Below, one piece after another: positions 25,144-33,134 of a stretch of DNA of 64,000 bases. The notes under the pieces were generated by a model. That model was not told the origin of the DNA. It saw only the letters and a program-made list of their open reading frames with translations, and searched no databases. Position 1 is the first letter of the stretch, and each line of letters starts with the position of its first letter. The position numbers and the translations under genes were made by a program. Source of the DNA: Celerinatantimonas sp046054195 (lineage in GTDB: Bacteria > Pseudomonadota > Gammaproteobacteria > Enterobacterales > Celerinatantimonadaceae); NCBI RefSeq assembly GCF_046054195.1, contig NZ_JBEQCS010000008.1, positions 124,001 through 188,000 of the forward strand, given 5' to 3'.

Positions 25144-26112
25144 TTGAAGTATCGATTGGGGGCGTTATTGGGCGTCATTCTGTTAGTCGGTTGCCAGTCA
25201 TCTGTGGTGGATTTATCAACCACGGATATCGCCATTCCAACTGAAAAACCCACCTTTATTTATCTTATTAATATGAACTCCCATCATATGGTATGCGGCA
25301 ATATGATTAATCAGATGCCGCAGTTAGATAACACCTCATCGGTGACGGGGGATATTATGACCGGATTTAATGTCACAGCCTTTTTACAACCGGGTGAAAA
25401 TACTCTCGATGCGCGTGTTGCATCAATTAATGCCTTTAAAGAAAATGATGGAGATGGTTCAGTGCAGCGTGCTGATGGTGAATGTAAGCTGGTATTCACC
25501 GCGAATCCGCAACACGGGCAGCCAATTGAATTATCCAGCCTGAATATTACCGTGGACGATGGTAAAGCAACAGCGAAGACCTCCAAAGAATATCCTCCCA
25601 AATATCGTACAGATGTTGCTAAAATAATGTTCCATCAAAAAGGCTGGACCAGTTATATCAGCCGTCCTATTTATATCAAAACCATTCCGCAATGGGCCTG
25701 GACTAAAGCGGAGCCCTTTAAACCGACGCGCGAGAATATGAAAAAACTGCATCGGGCCTATCAGGCATTGATTGACATGATGAAACGACATGATATTCAG
25801 GGGTTAAAAGATGCATATTCCCTGTCGAGCCGGGAAAAATCACTGGCTGAAGCAGGGCAATCCAGCCCAGATGAGTTTTTTGATGCGACAGAAATTGAAG
25901 CGGCATTCTCAGCCAAAGGCGTTCAAGTTGTCGATCATCAGTCATGGGGAAATTATGAGTTAAAAACCTATGCCAATGGTCGTCTGGTTCAGTTAGTTGA
26001 TAAAAACGATAACAGTCCGTTAGTTATGACCACTGATGATAGTAGTTTACCCTTTCTATCCCTCTTACCTTATTTTTCAATCATTAATGGCCGGGTGGTG
26101 ATATCCCGTTAA
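25144..26112 (+). CDS. Predicted lipoprotein, tandem paralogue 3 (putative immunity)
   Basis: 322 aa from TTG 25144, with AAAGGAG before it; lipobox LVGC. The first hundred or so residues are identical to copy 2. The stretch reading AFKENDGDGSVQRADGE is closer to copy 1 (AYKENGGDGSVQRADGE) than to copy 2 (GYTENGGDGSVHRADGE), in protein and at the nucleotide level. This is a sign of recombination between copies. The C-terminal part again equals copy 2. Confidence 0.72.
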   Translation: MKYRLGALLGVILLVGCQSSVVDLSTTDIAIPTEKPTFIYLINMNSHHMVCGNMINQMPQLDNTSSVTGDIMTGFNVTAFLQPGENTLDARVASINAFKENDGDGSVQRADGECKLVFTANPQHGQPIELSSLNITVDDGKATAKTSKEYPPKYRTDVAKIMFHQKGWTSYISRPIYIKTIPQWAWTKAEPFKPTRENMKKLHRAYQALIDMMKRHDIQGLKDAYSLSSREKSLAEAGQSSPDEFFDATEIEAAFSAKGVQVVDHQSWGNYELKTYANGRLVQLVDKNDNSPLVMTTDDSSLPFLSLLPYFSIINGRVVISR

Positions 26113-26157
26113 GGATAAATGCTCAGGATTTGCTGGGCAGTAATCATAGGAGCTATT

Positions 26158-27117
26158 TTGAGATATCGATTGGGGGCGTTATTAGTCGTCATTCTATTGG
26201 CGGGTTGTCAGTCATCTGCGGTGGATTTATCAACCACAGATATCGCCATTCCAACGGAACAACCCACCTTTATTTATCTGGTTCATATGAACTCTCATCA
26301 TATGGTGTGCTTTAGCATGATTAATCATATGTTGCAGTTAGATAATACTTCATCGGTTAGTGGCGATATTATAGCGGGATTCAATGTGACCGCTTTTTTA
26401 CAACCGGGGATGAATACATTAGGTGCTCAAGTTGCTTCTATTAATGTGTGGACTCAAAATGAAGGGGACGGTGCAGTGCAGCGCCCTGATGGGGAATGTC
26501 AGTTAACTTTAACGGCTAATACAGAAAAGGGTGATAAAGTAGAGCTTTCCAGCCTGCATGTTACGGTTGATGATGGTAAAGCAACTGCCAAGACGTCTAA
26601 AAGTTATCCAGCTAAACATCAAACAGATTTGGCTAATTTATCGCAGCAGCAAAAAGGTTGGGCGACTATCTTTCACCGCCCCTTCTATATTAAAACCGTC
26701 CCGCAATGGGCCTGGACCAAAGCAGAGCCTTTTAAACCAACGCGCGAGAACATGAAGAAACTCCATCGGGCTTATCAAGCGCTGATTGAAATGATGAAAC
26801 GTAAAGATTATCAGGGCTTAAAAGAGGCATATTCCCTGTCGAGCCGGGAAAAATCATTGGCAGAAGCAGGGCAATCTAGCCCGGATGAGTTTTTTGATGC
26901 GATTGGTTTTAAGGATGATTTAACGCAATCTGGGGCTGTGGTTAAATCGCCTGAAAATTGGCAGGACTATACATTGGAGAGCTACGCCGACGGAAAGTTA
27001 GTTCGATTAAAAGATAAACATGGTTCTAGTCCATTAAGAGTGGTGGCAGATGGGATAGAAACAACATACAAACCTTATTTTTCAATCATCAATGGCCGGT
27101 TGGTGATATCCCGTTAA
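26158..27117 (+). CDS. Predicted lipoprotein, tandem paralogue 4 (putative immunity)
   Basis: 319 aa from TTG 26158, preceded by ATAGGAG. An ATG at 26119 gives a longer frame but has no ribosome binding site and would spoil the signal peptide. The lipobox is LAGC. It keeps the invariant block (PTRENMKKLHRAYQALIEMM, SLSSREKSLAEAGQSS) but differs strongly from copies 2 and 3 in the middle of the N-terminal domain and in the C-terminal segment after FFDA. This suggests a distinct specificity. Confidence 0.7.
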   Translation: MRYRLGALLVVILLAGCQSSAVDLSTTDIAIPTEQPTFIYLVHMNSHHMVCFSMINHMLQLDNTSSVSGDIIAGFNVTAFLQPGMNTLGAQVASINVWTQNEGDGAVQRPDGECQLTLTANTEKGDKVELSSLHVTVDDGKATAKTSKSYPAKHQTDLANLSQQQKGWATIFHRPFYIKTVPQWAWTKAEPFKPTRENMKKLHRAYQALIEMMKRKDYQGLKEAYSLSSREKSLAEAGQSSPDEFFDAIGFKDDLTQSGAVVKSPENWQDYTLESYADGKLVRLKDKHGSSPLRVVADGIETTYKPYFSIINGRLVISR

Positions 27118-27168
27118 GGATTAATGCCCGGTTTTAACTGGGCAAATCATTCAATGACAGGAGTAATT

Positions 27169-28131
27169 TTGAAGTATCGATTGGGAGCATTATTGGGCGT
27201 CATTCTGTTAATCGGTTGTCAGTCATCCGCGGTGAATGTATCAACCTCGGATATCGCCATTCCAACTGAAAAACCCACCTTTATTTATCTGGTTCATATG
27301 AACTCCCATCATATGATCTGTGGCAATATGATTAATCAGATGCCTCAGTTAGATAATACGACATCGGTCACTGGAGACATTATTGCAGGATTTAATGTTA
27401 CTGCATTTTTGCAACTAGGAGAAAATAGTTTAGGTAGTTGGGTTGCCTCTATCAATGGATATAGTTCGAATGGGGGAGATGGTTCTATTCAACGAAATGA
27501 TGGTGATTGCCAAATGATTTTAACGGCTAATACAGAGCAGGGGAATAAAGTAGAGCTTACTAGTTTACACATTACGGTCGATGCCGGAAAAGCAACTGCA
27601 GAGATGTCTAAAACATATCCGGCAAAGCATAGAACGGATATATCACAGCTTAAAGTTAGCCATGAGGGATGGGAGAGTGAATATCATCGTCCCTTCTATA
27701 TTAAAACAATCCCACAATGGGCCTGGACCAAAGCGGAGCCCTTTAAACCAACGCGCGAGAATATGAAAAAGCTGCATCGGGCCTATCAGGCATTGATTGA
27801 GATGATGAAGCGTAAAGATTATCAGGGCTTAAAAGATGCATATTCCCTGTCGAGCCGGGAAAAATCATTGGCAGAAGCAGGGCAATCCAGCCCGGATGAG
27901 TTTTTTGATGCCATTGGTTTTAAGGATGATTTAACTGAAAAAGGGGCCGTGGTTGAATCGCCAAAAGACTGGTCTAACTATGAGGTTAAATCCTACTTAG
28001 ATGGCAAATTAGTACAACTTGAAGATGAGGATGGTTATAGTCCACTTCGCGTAAAAAATAGCGAAGGCGTTGTAACGACATACAAACCTTATTTTTCAAT
28101 TATCAATGGCCGAGTAGTAATTTCCCGTTAA
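27169..28131 (+). CDS. Predicted lipoprotein, tandem paralogue 5 (putative immunity)
   Basis: 320 aa from TTG 27169, preceded by ACAGGAG; lipobox LIGC. It is closest to copy 4 in the C-terminal variable part (AIGFKDDLTEKGAVVESP against AIGFKDDLTQSGAVVKSP) and closer to copies 2 and 3 at the N-terminus (MICGNMINQMPQLDNT). It ends FSIINGRVVISR like all copies. It is the last member of the array; the repeated intergenic hairpin also follows it. Confidence 0.7.
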   Translation: MKYRLGALLGVILLIGCQSSAVNVSTSDIAIPTEKPTFIYLVHMNSHHMICGNMINQMPQLDNTTSVTGDIIAGFNVTAFLQLGENSLGSWVASINGYSSNGGDGSIQRNDGDCQMILTANTEQGNKVELTSLHITVDAGKATAEMSKTYPAKHRTDISQLKVSHEGWESEYHRPFYIKTIPQWAWTKAEPFKPTRENMKKLHRAYQALIEMMKRKDYQGLKDAYSLSSREKSLAEAGQSSPDEFFDAIGFKDDLTEKGAVVESPKDWSNYEVKSYLDGKLVQLEDEDGYSPLRVKNSEGVVTTYKPYFSIINGRVVISR

Positions 28132-28280
28132 GGATAAATGCTCAGGATTTGCTGGGCGGACCATTCAATCACAACAGATCGACTCATCGTCTATCCAAAT
28201 GATCAATGAATCTAATGTTTAAGAGTATTTTTGTATGAGTGATTTTTCCTTTTGTCTTTCTTATTAAGTGTTGTCTATGA

Positions 28281-28370
28281 GTTGTCGATACTGATCAAAT
28301 TGCACTGGCCGAATTAGTTCAATTAGATTTAGGTGTCAACGCCCGTGAAATATATAGTAAAGATCAATAG
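28281..28370 (+). pseudogene. Possible coding remnant behind the lipoprotein array
   Basis: A 29-codon open stretch after an in-frame TGA reads DQIALAELVQLDLGVNAREI and ends at TAG 28368-28370. It has no start codon or ribosome binding site but looks protein-like. It may be the tail of a lost gene. Nothing else is seen in the 307 bp between the array and the DUF2956 gene. Confidence 0.2.
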
Positions 28371-28438
28371 CCCTTATGAAATTTGCCACACGCAGGGGAT
28401 TAATTTTTGTAAAATGGGCAGCTCATTAAGGAGTTGTT

Positions 28439-28771
28439 ATGGCAAAAAACACCTCAAGTCCTCAGGTTAATCAACAAGCGCAAGCGTTGGCAAAAGCTAA
28501 TCAGCGCCCGGGGCAAAATAAAGCGCAAACCAAGCTCATTGAAGAGGGCATCCGTAAAGGAATTGAGCAATATAAAAAGCAACAAAAGGCAAAAGCCCGA
28601 GAGCTTGATAAAGCGCGTAAAATAAAAGATAAGCAAAACCAGCAAGCTCGGCTGCAAACAGCTCCTGAGCAGGATGTGATTGAAAGTTCTCAAACTCAAG
28701 CAAAGTTGCCATGGATTTTACTTGGCTTGTCTTGGCTTATTTTTGTTGTCTATGCTGGAATATTTCATTAG
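28439..28771 (+). CDS. DUF2956 family small membrane protein
   Basis: 110 aa. The N-terminal two thirds are basic and charged, probably coiled (QKPGQ-type motif seen as QRPGQNKAQTKLIEEG, then GIRKGIEQYKKQQKAKAREL). One C-terminal membrane segment follows (LPWILLGLSWLIFVVYAGIF, residues 89-108). This layout fits DUF2956, a family of vibrios and relatives with no known function. AAGGAG stands before the ATG. It marks the return to core chromosome after the T6SS island. Confidence 0.8.
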   Translation: MAKNTSSPQVNQQAQALAKANQRPGQNKAQTKLIEEGIRKGIEQYKKQQKAKARELDKARKIKDKQNQQARLQTAPEQDVIESSQTQAKLPWILLGLSWLIFVVYAGIFH

Positions 28772-28815
28772 TTGATTTGTTATTTTTATATGCTTTAAGC
28801 GATTGAGTATTGATT

Positions 28816-29580
28816 ATGCAAAACCAAGAAGTGTTTCATTTAGGTTTAGCTGAAGCTGATATTAGTGGTGCAACACTTGCGATTATTCCTGGCGATCCCG
28901 CCCGAGTATCGCGGATTGCGCAGTTATTGGATAACCCCAAAGAGCTCGCAAGTACTCGTGAGTTTCACTCCATGCTGGGGTTCATTGATACGAAGCCGGT
29001 GGTGATTTGCTCAACTGGCATTGGGGGGCCTTCAACTTCGATTGCCGTAGAAGAGCTTGCTCAGTTAGGGATTCGGCAGTTTTTGCGAGTCGGAACAACC
29101 GGAGCTATTCAGCCAAATATTGCCGTTGGCGATCTGATTATTACCACCGCGTCTGTTCGCCTTGATGGTGCAAGCCGTCACTTTGCGCCCATTGCTTATC
29201 CGGCTGCAGCTGATTTTTTTGCAACCCAAGCGTTGTTAAACAGCGCCCATGAGCTTAAATATAATGCTCATGTTGGCATCAGTGTATCATCGGATACCTT
29301 TTACCCAGGACAGGAGCGCTATGACACCTACACTGGGCGAGTCATTGACTCTCTGGCGGGCTCTTTACAGCAGTGGCAGTCTTTGGGGGTGCTGAACTAT
29401 GAAATGGAGTCAGCAACGCTATTTACTCAGTGCGCCGCAAGCGGCTTAAAAGCTGCGATGGTCGCCGGGGTTATCGTTAATCGCACTGAGCAGGAAACAC
29501 CATCGGCTGAGTTAATGGCTCAAACTGAGCAAAAAGCTGTGAACACGGTTATTGCCGCTGCGGCTAAATTGCTCGTTTAA
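28816..29580 (+). CDS. udp: Uridine phosphorylase
   Basis: Cytosolic enzyme of pyrimidine salvage that splits uridine with phosphate to uracil and ribose-1-phosphate; 254 aa from ATG 28816. VFHLGLAEADISGATLAI, PGDPARV, CSTGIGGPSTSIAVEELAQ, RVGTTGAIQ, SSDTFYPGQERYDTY and NYEMESATL match E. coli Udp almost residue by residue and include the phosphate- and nucleoside-binding sites. The stop shares TTAA with the stop of the convergent LysR gene. Confidence 0.96.
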   Translation: MQNQEVFHLGLAEADISGATLAIIPGDPARVSRIAQLLDNPKELASTREFHSMLGFIDTKPVVICSTGIGGPSTSIAVEELAQLGIRQFLRVGTTGAIQPNIAVGDLIITTASVRLDGASRHFAPIAYPAAADFFATQALLNSAHELKYNAHVGISVSSDTFYPGQERYDTYTGRVIDSLAGSLQQWQSLGVLNYEMESATLFTQCAASGLKAAMVAGVIVNRTEQETPSAELMAQTEQKAVNTVIAAAAKLLV

Positions 29581-30467
29581 ACCAGAGGGTGATCGGGTCT
29601 TAATTGCTCGAGTAAAAATTGGCGAAAGGCTTGGTTGGCTTGCGATAAGTAACGCTGCGGATGCCAGGCCAGGCGCAAATGAATATATTCGCGCGGACTA
29701 AACGAGCGAGTTGTGATTGCATCCCCCGGTTGAATGACCAATGCCAATAGCATTGAGATGGCAAAACCTCGTGAAACCACACTTTTTATCAGTGGAATAA
29801 GATTGGTGGTAATCACTCGGTTAGGCGCAACTAATGCGTGATGGCCCATTTCATCAATAAAACGCTGGTGAAAGTAGCCCGCATGAAAGCCAATTTGCTC
29901 ATAGTGTAAAAACTGCTCAGAACTCACAGTCGGTTGCGCTGTAAGTGGATGGTCGTTGGCCATGCAGCAAACCATCTCCTCTTTAATTAAAAGTTCTGAT
30001 TCAAGTCCCGTAGGTGCATCTTCTCCGACAATAATTCCCAAATCGAGCTCACCATGTTCTAACATTTCTCGAATTGAGACAGTGCCTGCATCCACCACGT
30101 CAATATTTAGGCCCGGGTAACGCTCTCGGAATGCCATCAACAAGGGTGGGAAAAAGTATGAGCCCAACATTGCGGGCAGGCCAATTCGCACCGTGCCTGT
30201 CTGCAGCTTTTCTACCGATGAAACCGCATCTTGCGCGTCTTTCACTTGCGCTAAGATCTGCCTTGCGTAACTTTGCAGTTTCTGGCCACTTTGGGTGAGT
30301 TTAATCCCTTTTTCTGTGCGGATAAAAAGCTTGGTATTTAGCTCATCCTCTAGCTTTTGAATACTCCGGCTCAAAGCCGGTTGGGCCAAGTTAAGCTGAT
30401 GGGCCGCCTGAGTGATGGTTCCCGATTGGGCAATTTTTAGAAAATAGCGAAGTTGGCGCAGTTCCAT
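29577..30467 (-). CDS. LysR-type transcriptional regulator
   Basis: 296 aa from MELRQLRYF; an ATG two codons earlier is also possible. The N-terminal winged helix-turn-helix (ITQAAHQLNLAQPALSRSIQKLEDEL) is followed by an effector-binding domain. It is divergent from an MFS exporter in the same layout as E. coli ynfL/ynfM and is likely to regulate that gene. A long palindrome lies between them. The ligand is unknown. The gene overlaps the udp stop by 4 bp. Confidence 0.9.
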   Translation of the reverse strand: MELRQLRYFLKIAQSGTITQAAHQLNLAQPALSRSIQKLEDELNTKLFIRTEKGIKLTQSGQKLQSYARQILAQVKDAQDAVSSVEKLQTGTVRIGLPAMLGSYFFPPLLMAFRERYPGLNIDVVDAGTVSIREMLEHGELDLGIIVGEDAPTGLESELLIKEEMVCCMANDHPLTAQPTVSSEQFLHYEQIGFHAGYFHQRFIDEMGHHALVAPNRVITTNLIPLIKSVVSRGFAISMLLALVIQPGDAITTRSFSPREYIHLRLAWHPQRYLSQANQAFRQFLLEQLRPDHPLV

Positions 30468-30522
30468 AATCATTTTGCTAAAGCATTTTATAGGGTGATC
30501 ATAGCAATAAATTTTAAGAATG

Positions 30523-30558
30523 AGGGTAATAAAAATAAGATCTTTTATTTATGACCCT
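30523..30558. promoter_or_regulatory. 36-bp imperfect palindrome between lysR and MFS genes
   Basis: AGGGT at 30523 and ACCCT ending at 30558 bound two 18-base arms that match at 15 positions around a central GATC. It lies in the 148-bp divergent promoter region. A further AGGGTGATCA stands at 30492-30501. It is a candidate LysR-type operator. Confidence 0.4.
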
Positions 30559-30615
30559 AAACAGGCCTATTCTTTACATGTTTTTTAATGTCTGAGTATT
30601 TTTGAGGTCAAATAT

Positions 30616-31821
30616 ATGACTGCGCGAGTGCGGCGACTGGTCTATTTAGTCTGCGCTGCTTCTATTGTGGCTTTTGCCAATTTATATCTTTTCCACCCAT
30701 TATTGCCTGTCATGGCAAAGCATTATCACGAAACCGAATTAGCTGCCAATATGATCATGGCCGTTGCAATGGCGGGCATGGGCGTAGGGCTTGTGGTCTT
30801 TGCGGGTTTAGCGGATGCAATCGGGCGACGTAAAATCTTTTTGTGGTCGATTTTTAGCGGTTCTGTCGTCACCTTACTGATCCCATTTATGGGGCAATTT
30901 AGCCTGATTATTGCCGCTCGTTTTGTTCAAGGCTTTTTGCTTGCAGGGTGTCCTGCTGTTGCAATTGCTTTTATGAGCGATGAATTGCCAGTCAAACGCA
31001 TCCCGATGGCTGTTGGAATGTTTGTCGCGGCTAACTCTCTCGGGGGCCTAAGCGGACGTTTGTCATCGGCATTTCTTACCCAGTTAAGTGGGTATTGGCA
31101 AGTTGCCTGTTGGGTATTAGGTGCTATTGGAATTATCGTGATGGTGATTGCGATGTTCACCATGCCTCAGGCTCAAGGATTCAGTGCCAAACAATTCTCG
31201 CTGAAACAGATGGTCCGTGATTTTTCAGGTCACTTACTCAATCGACATCTTGTTGCTATCTATATTGTTGCCGGAATTGCCTTTGGCACCTTTGTGAATC
31301 AGTTTAGCTTACTGTTATTTGTTTTAGATAAACCGCCGTATTCTCTGCCAACGGCTATGAGCGGGCTCATTTTCCTCTGCTATTTAGCGGGAACCTTTGC
31401 TGCTGCTCGCTCGGGTAAATTTAGTCAGAAATTTGGGCTAGTGCGGGGGATGCAGACTGGCTTGATTTTAATGATGGTGGGGTCTTTGATTCTGCTCGCT
31501 CACTCTCTGGTATTGGTGTTAGTTGGTTTGTGTTTTCTGGCTGCTGGATTTTTCTTTTGCCACTCGCAGGCGAGCAGTTTAGTCGGTCGCCAAGTCACCC
31601 ATGCTAAAGCCAGTGCTCAGGCGTTATATACTCTGTTCTACTATTTCGGCGCAAGTATTGGTGCGTTCTACCTGCAGCCTTTTTATGATTGGCTGGGGTG
31701 GTCAGGAGTCGTATTGGCGTTATTCATTGCGATAGGTATTTGTTTACTCATCACCCTTAACTTAACGGCTGCTCGCTCGCGTGGCAATTTACACGATATT
31801 GTCATGAACCGTTCTCACTAA
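30616..31821 (+). CDS. MFS transporter, YnfM-like
   Basis: Inner-membrane major facilitator of 401 aa with about 12 hydrophobic segments. The loop motif GLADAIGRRKIFLWS after segment 2 (near residue 70) is the family signature. GAGG stands eight bases before the ATG. Together with the divergent LysR gene it resembles E. coli ynfM, a putative drug or arabinose-type exporter; the substrate here is unknown. It is convergent with the small RNA region downstream. Confidence 0.87.
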   Translation: MTARVRRLVYLVCAASIVAFANLYLFHPLLPVMAKHYHETELAANMIMAVAMAGMGVGLVVFAGLADAIGRRKIFLWSIFSGSVVTLLIPFMGQFSLIIAARFVQGFLLAGCPAVAIAFMSDELPVKRIPMAVGMFVAANSLGGLSGRLSSAFLTQLSGYWQVACWVLGAIGIIVMVIAMFTMPQAQGFSAKQFSLKQMVRDFSGHLLNRHLVAIYIVAGIAFGTFVNQFSLLLFVLDKPPYSLPTAMSGLIFLCYLAGTFAAARSGKFSQKFGLVRGMQTGLILMMVGSLILLAHSLVLVLVGLCFLAAGFFFCHSQASSLVGRQVTHAKASAQALYTLFYYFGASIGAFYLQPFYDWLGWSGVVLALFIAIGICLLITLNLTAARSRGNLHDIVMNRSH

Positions 31822-31835
31822 ATTTCCCCCATCTA

Positions 31836-31866
31836 AAAGAAAAGCCGCGCCTCAATCGAGGGCGGC
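31836..31866 (-). terminator. Terminator of the RyhB-like RNA
   Basis: On the minus strand GCCGC-CCTC-GATT-GAGG-C-GCGGC is followed by TTTTCTTTT (complement of 31835-31843). It is a strong rho-independent terminator 15 bp beyond the MFS stop. It works in the minus direction. Confidence 0.75.
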
Positions 31867-32026
31867 TGTCTCAAATAACAGACAATCATGGAGCAAGTGC
31901 TTTCCACGCTGACAGATCGTGAACTGTCATGTGGTAAGGGAGTGCCGTGAATCTGGTAACACCAGCGCTTAACAACATATTTAGGTGTGCCGCCTAAATA
32001 AATTTTGTTGCACGACCTTAAGCTTG
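31836..32026 (-). ncRNA. Fur-controlled small RNA, RyhB-like
   Basis: Between two convergent genes lies a complete small-RNA unit on the minus strand. The promoter is TTTACA (32056-32061), 17 bp, TATACT (32033-32038). A near-perfect Fur box overlaps its -35, and a strong terminator ends it near 31836, giving about 190 nt. The stretch GGAAAGCACTTGCTCC (rc of about 31890-31905) lies unpaired between predicted hairpins and resembles the RyhB core AAAGCACGACATTGCTC. Vibrio RyhB is of similar length. RyhB lowers expression of iron-using proteins under iron starvation. Promoter, Fur site and terminator are seen; identity with RyhB is inferred. Confidence 0.65.
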
Positions 32027-32059
32027 ATAATGAGTATATCGATAATAATTTTCTTTGTA

Positions 32060-32078
32060 AATGATAATTATTATCATT
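32060..32078. promoter_or_regulatory. Fur box
   Basis: AATGATAATTATTATCATT; the inner TGATAAT-T-ATTATCA is a perfect 7-1-7 Fur site. It overlaps the -35 of the minus-strand promoter. Additional GATAAT hexamers at 32025-32050 may extend binding over the -10. Confidence 0.85.
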
Positions 32079-32176
32079 TTTGTTTGTGTCGTACAGAGAT
32101 TTATACCTATATAATGGCTAATAGCAGTTGTGGCCTCGGTTGAAGCTTGTATTAAAAGGGGAATATTTTTTGTAAA

Positions 32177-32842
32177 TTAGCGCTCACTATAAAGCTGTTC
32201 AACCGATTCGATGACATCAACTTCTTGATAAGCATCGGCTAACCAACTTTTAATCGCTTCGTGTTGACGCATTTGCTGGCAATATGGCAATAGGTGTTCG
32301 TCAACTTCTAGCTCGTAGGTTTGTAAGCGCAGTACGACAGGGGCATACATGCAATCGGCAATGGAGAATGAACCCAACAACCATGGGCCACCACTGGCAT
32401 CAAGAGCTTCTTGCCAGAGCTGTTCGATACGAATAATTTCATTGGCTAAAGCGGCTGGCATATCGGGTAGGGTGATGCGAGCACGGCAGTTCATCGGTAG
32501 CAACCGCCGCGTTAGCTGAAACCCTGCATGGATCTCAGCGGTCATTGAGCGGCCCAGTGCTTTTAATCGTGCTCGTTCTGGCCAAGCGTTGCCATTGAGG
32601 TAACATTCATTGATCCACTCACAAATGGCGAGTGAATCCCAGACCGGAATATCATCGACCCACAACACGGGCACTTGGCCACTGGGGGAAAGTGTCTGCA
32701 TTTGTAGCTGCGCATCAGCGGAAGCTAAATTAACCGATTGTTCGACAAACTCTATAGCGAAGTGTTTGAGCAAGAGCCATGGTCGAAGTGACCAGGATGA
32801 GTAATTTTTATTCCCAATAACTAAGCGCAAGTTTGCGTCCAT
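32177..32842 (-). CDS. Glutathione S-transferase family protein
   Basis: 221 aa from ATG 32842 (MDANLRLVIGNKNYSSWSLRPW). GGAGG before this ATG decides against an in-frame start 8 codons upstream. The N-terminal thioredoxin fold has the SSWSLRPWLLL active-site region and SPSGQVPVLW with the glutathione-contacting Val-Pro, then WDSLAICEWI. The C-terminal part is the helical GST domain. The NKNYSSWS start is shared by a family with uncharacterised substrates. Confidence 0.88.
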   Translation of the reverse strand: MDANLRLVIGNKNYSSWSLRPWLLLKHFAIEFVEQSVNLASADAQLQMQTLSPSGQVPVLWVDDIPVWDSLAICEWINECYLNGNAWPERARLKALGRSMTAEIHAGFQLTRRLLPMNCRARITLPDMPAALANEIIRIEQLWQEALDASGGPWLLGSFSIADCMYAPVVLRLQTYELEVDEHLLPYCQQMRQHEAIKSWLADAYQEVDVIESVEQLYSER

Positions 32843-33031
32843 AACGGCCTCCAGTGCCCATACCAATGCAGCATGAGTATATGAATACGCTTTTAGTATA
32901 GACGAATCTGTCAGCAGAGCGGCAAATGAATTAGCAGATAAATATGTGTACTTGGCAAGCTATATGAGTTGTTTTTAACTCACTGAGCTGAATAAAAACA
33001 TAGGCGTAGTATCTTTAGCCTTTGGCTCAAA

Positions 33032-33067
33032 CGTTTTTAACGTCGCCAGAAATAGGTCGTTAAAACT
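33032..33067. other. Hairpin upstream of the helicase promoter
   Basis: GTTTTTAACG and CGTTAAAAC pair with one bulged T around a 17-base loop. It lies just before the putative promoter of the DEAD-box gene and its role is unclear. Confidence 0.3.
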
Positions 33068-33103
33068 ACAGCGGCGCGCTGTATTCTCAGGCCTTTAACC
33101 GCT

Positions 33104-33109
33104 ATAATT
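33104..33109 (+). promoter_or_regulatory. -10 element of the helicase gene
   Basis: A perfect TATAAT lies 25 bp before the start codon. No good TTGACA is found 16-18 bp upstream. It would give a very short leader. Confidence 0.4.
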
Positions 33110-33134
33110 TCGGCTCAATTACGCTCGAAGGTAG

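Larger units (their letters stand above)
24075..28165 (+). repeat. Hairpin repeated after each lipoprotein gene
   Basis: After each stop codon comes TTAAGGAT followed by a short hairpin. After copies 1 and 2 it is CGCTCAGT-CTTT-ACTGGGCG. After copies 3 and 5 it is GCTCAG-GATTTG-CTGGGC. After copy 4 it is TGCCC...GGGCA with inner GTT/AAC. Sequence changes keep the pairing. The span given covers the whole series, at about 24080, 25100, 26120, 27126 and 28139. It is absent before copy 1. Confidence 0.65.
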
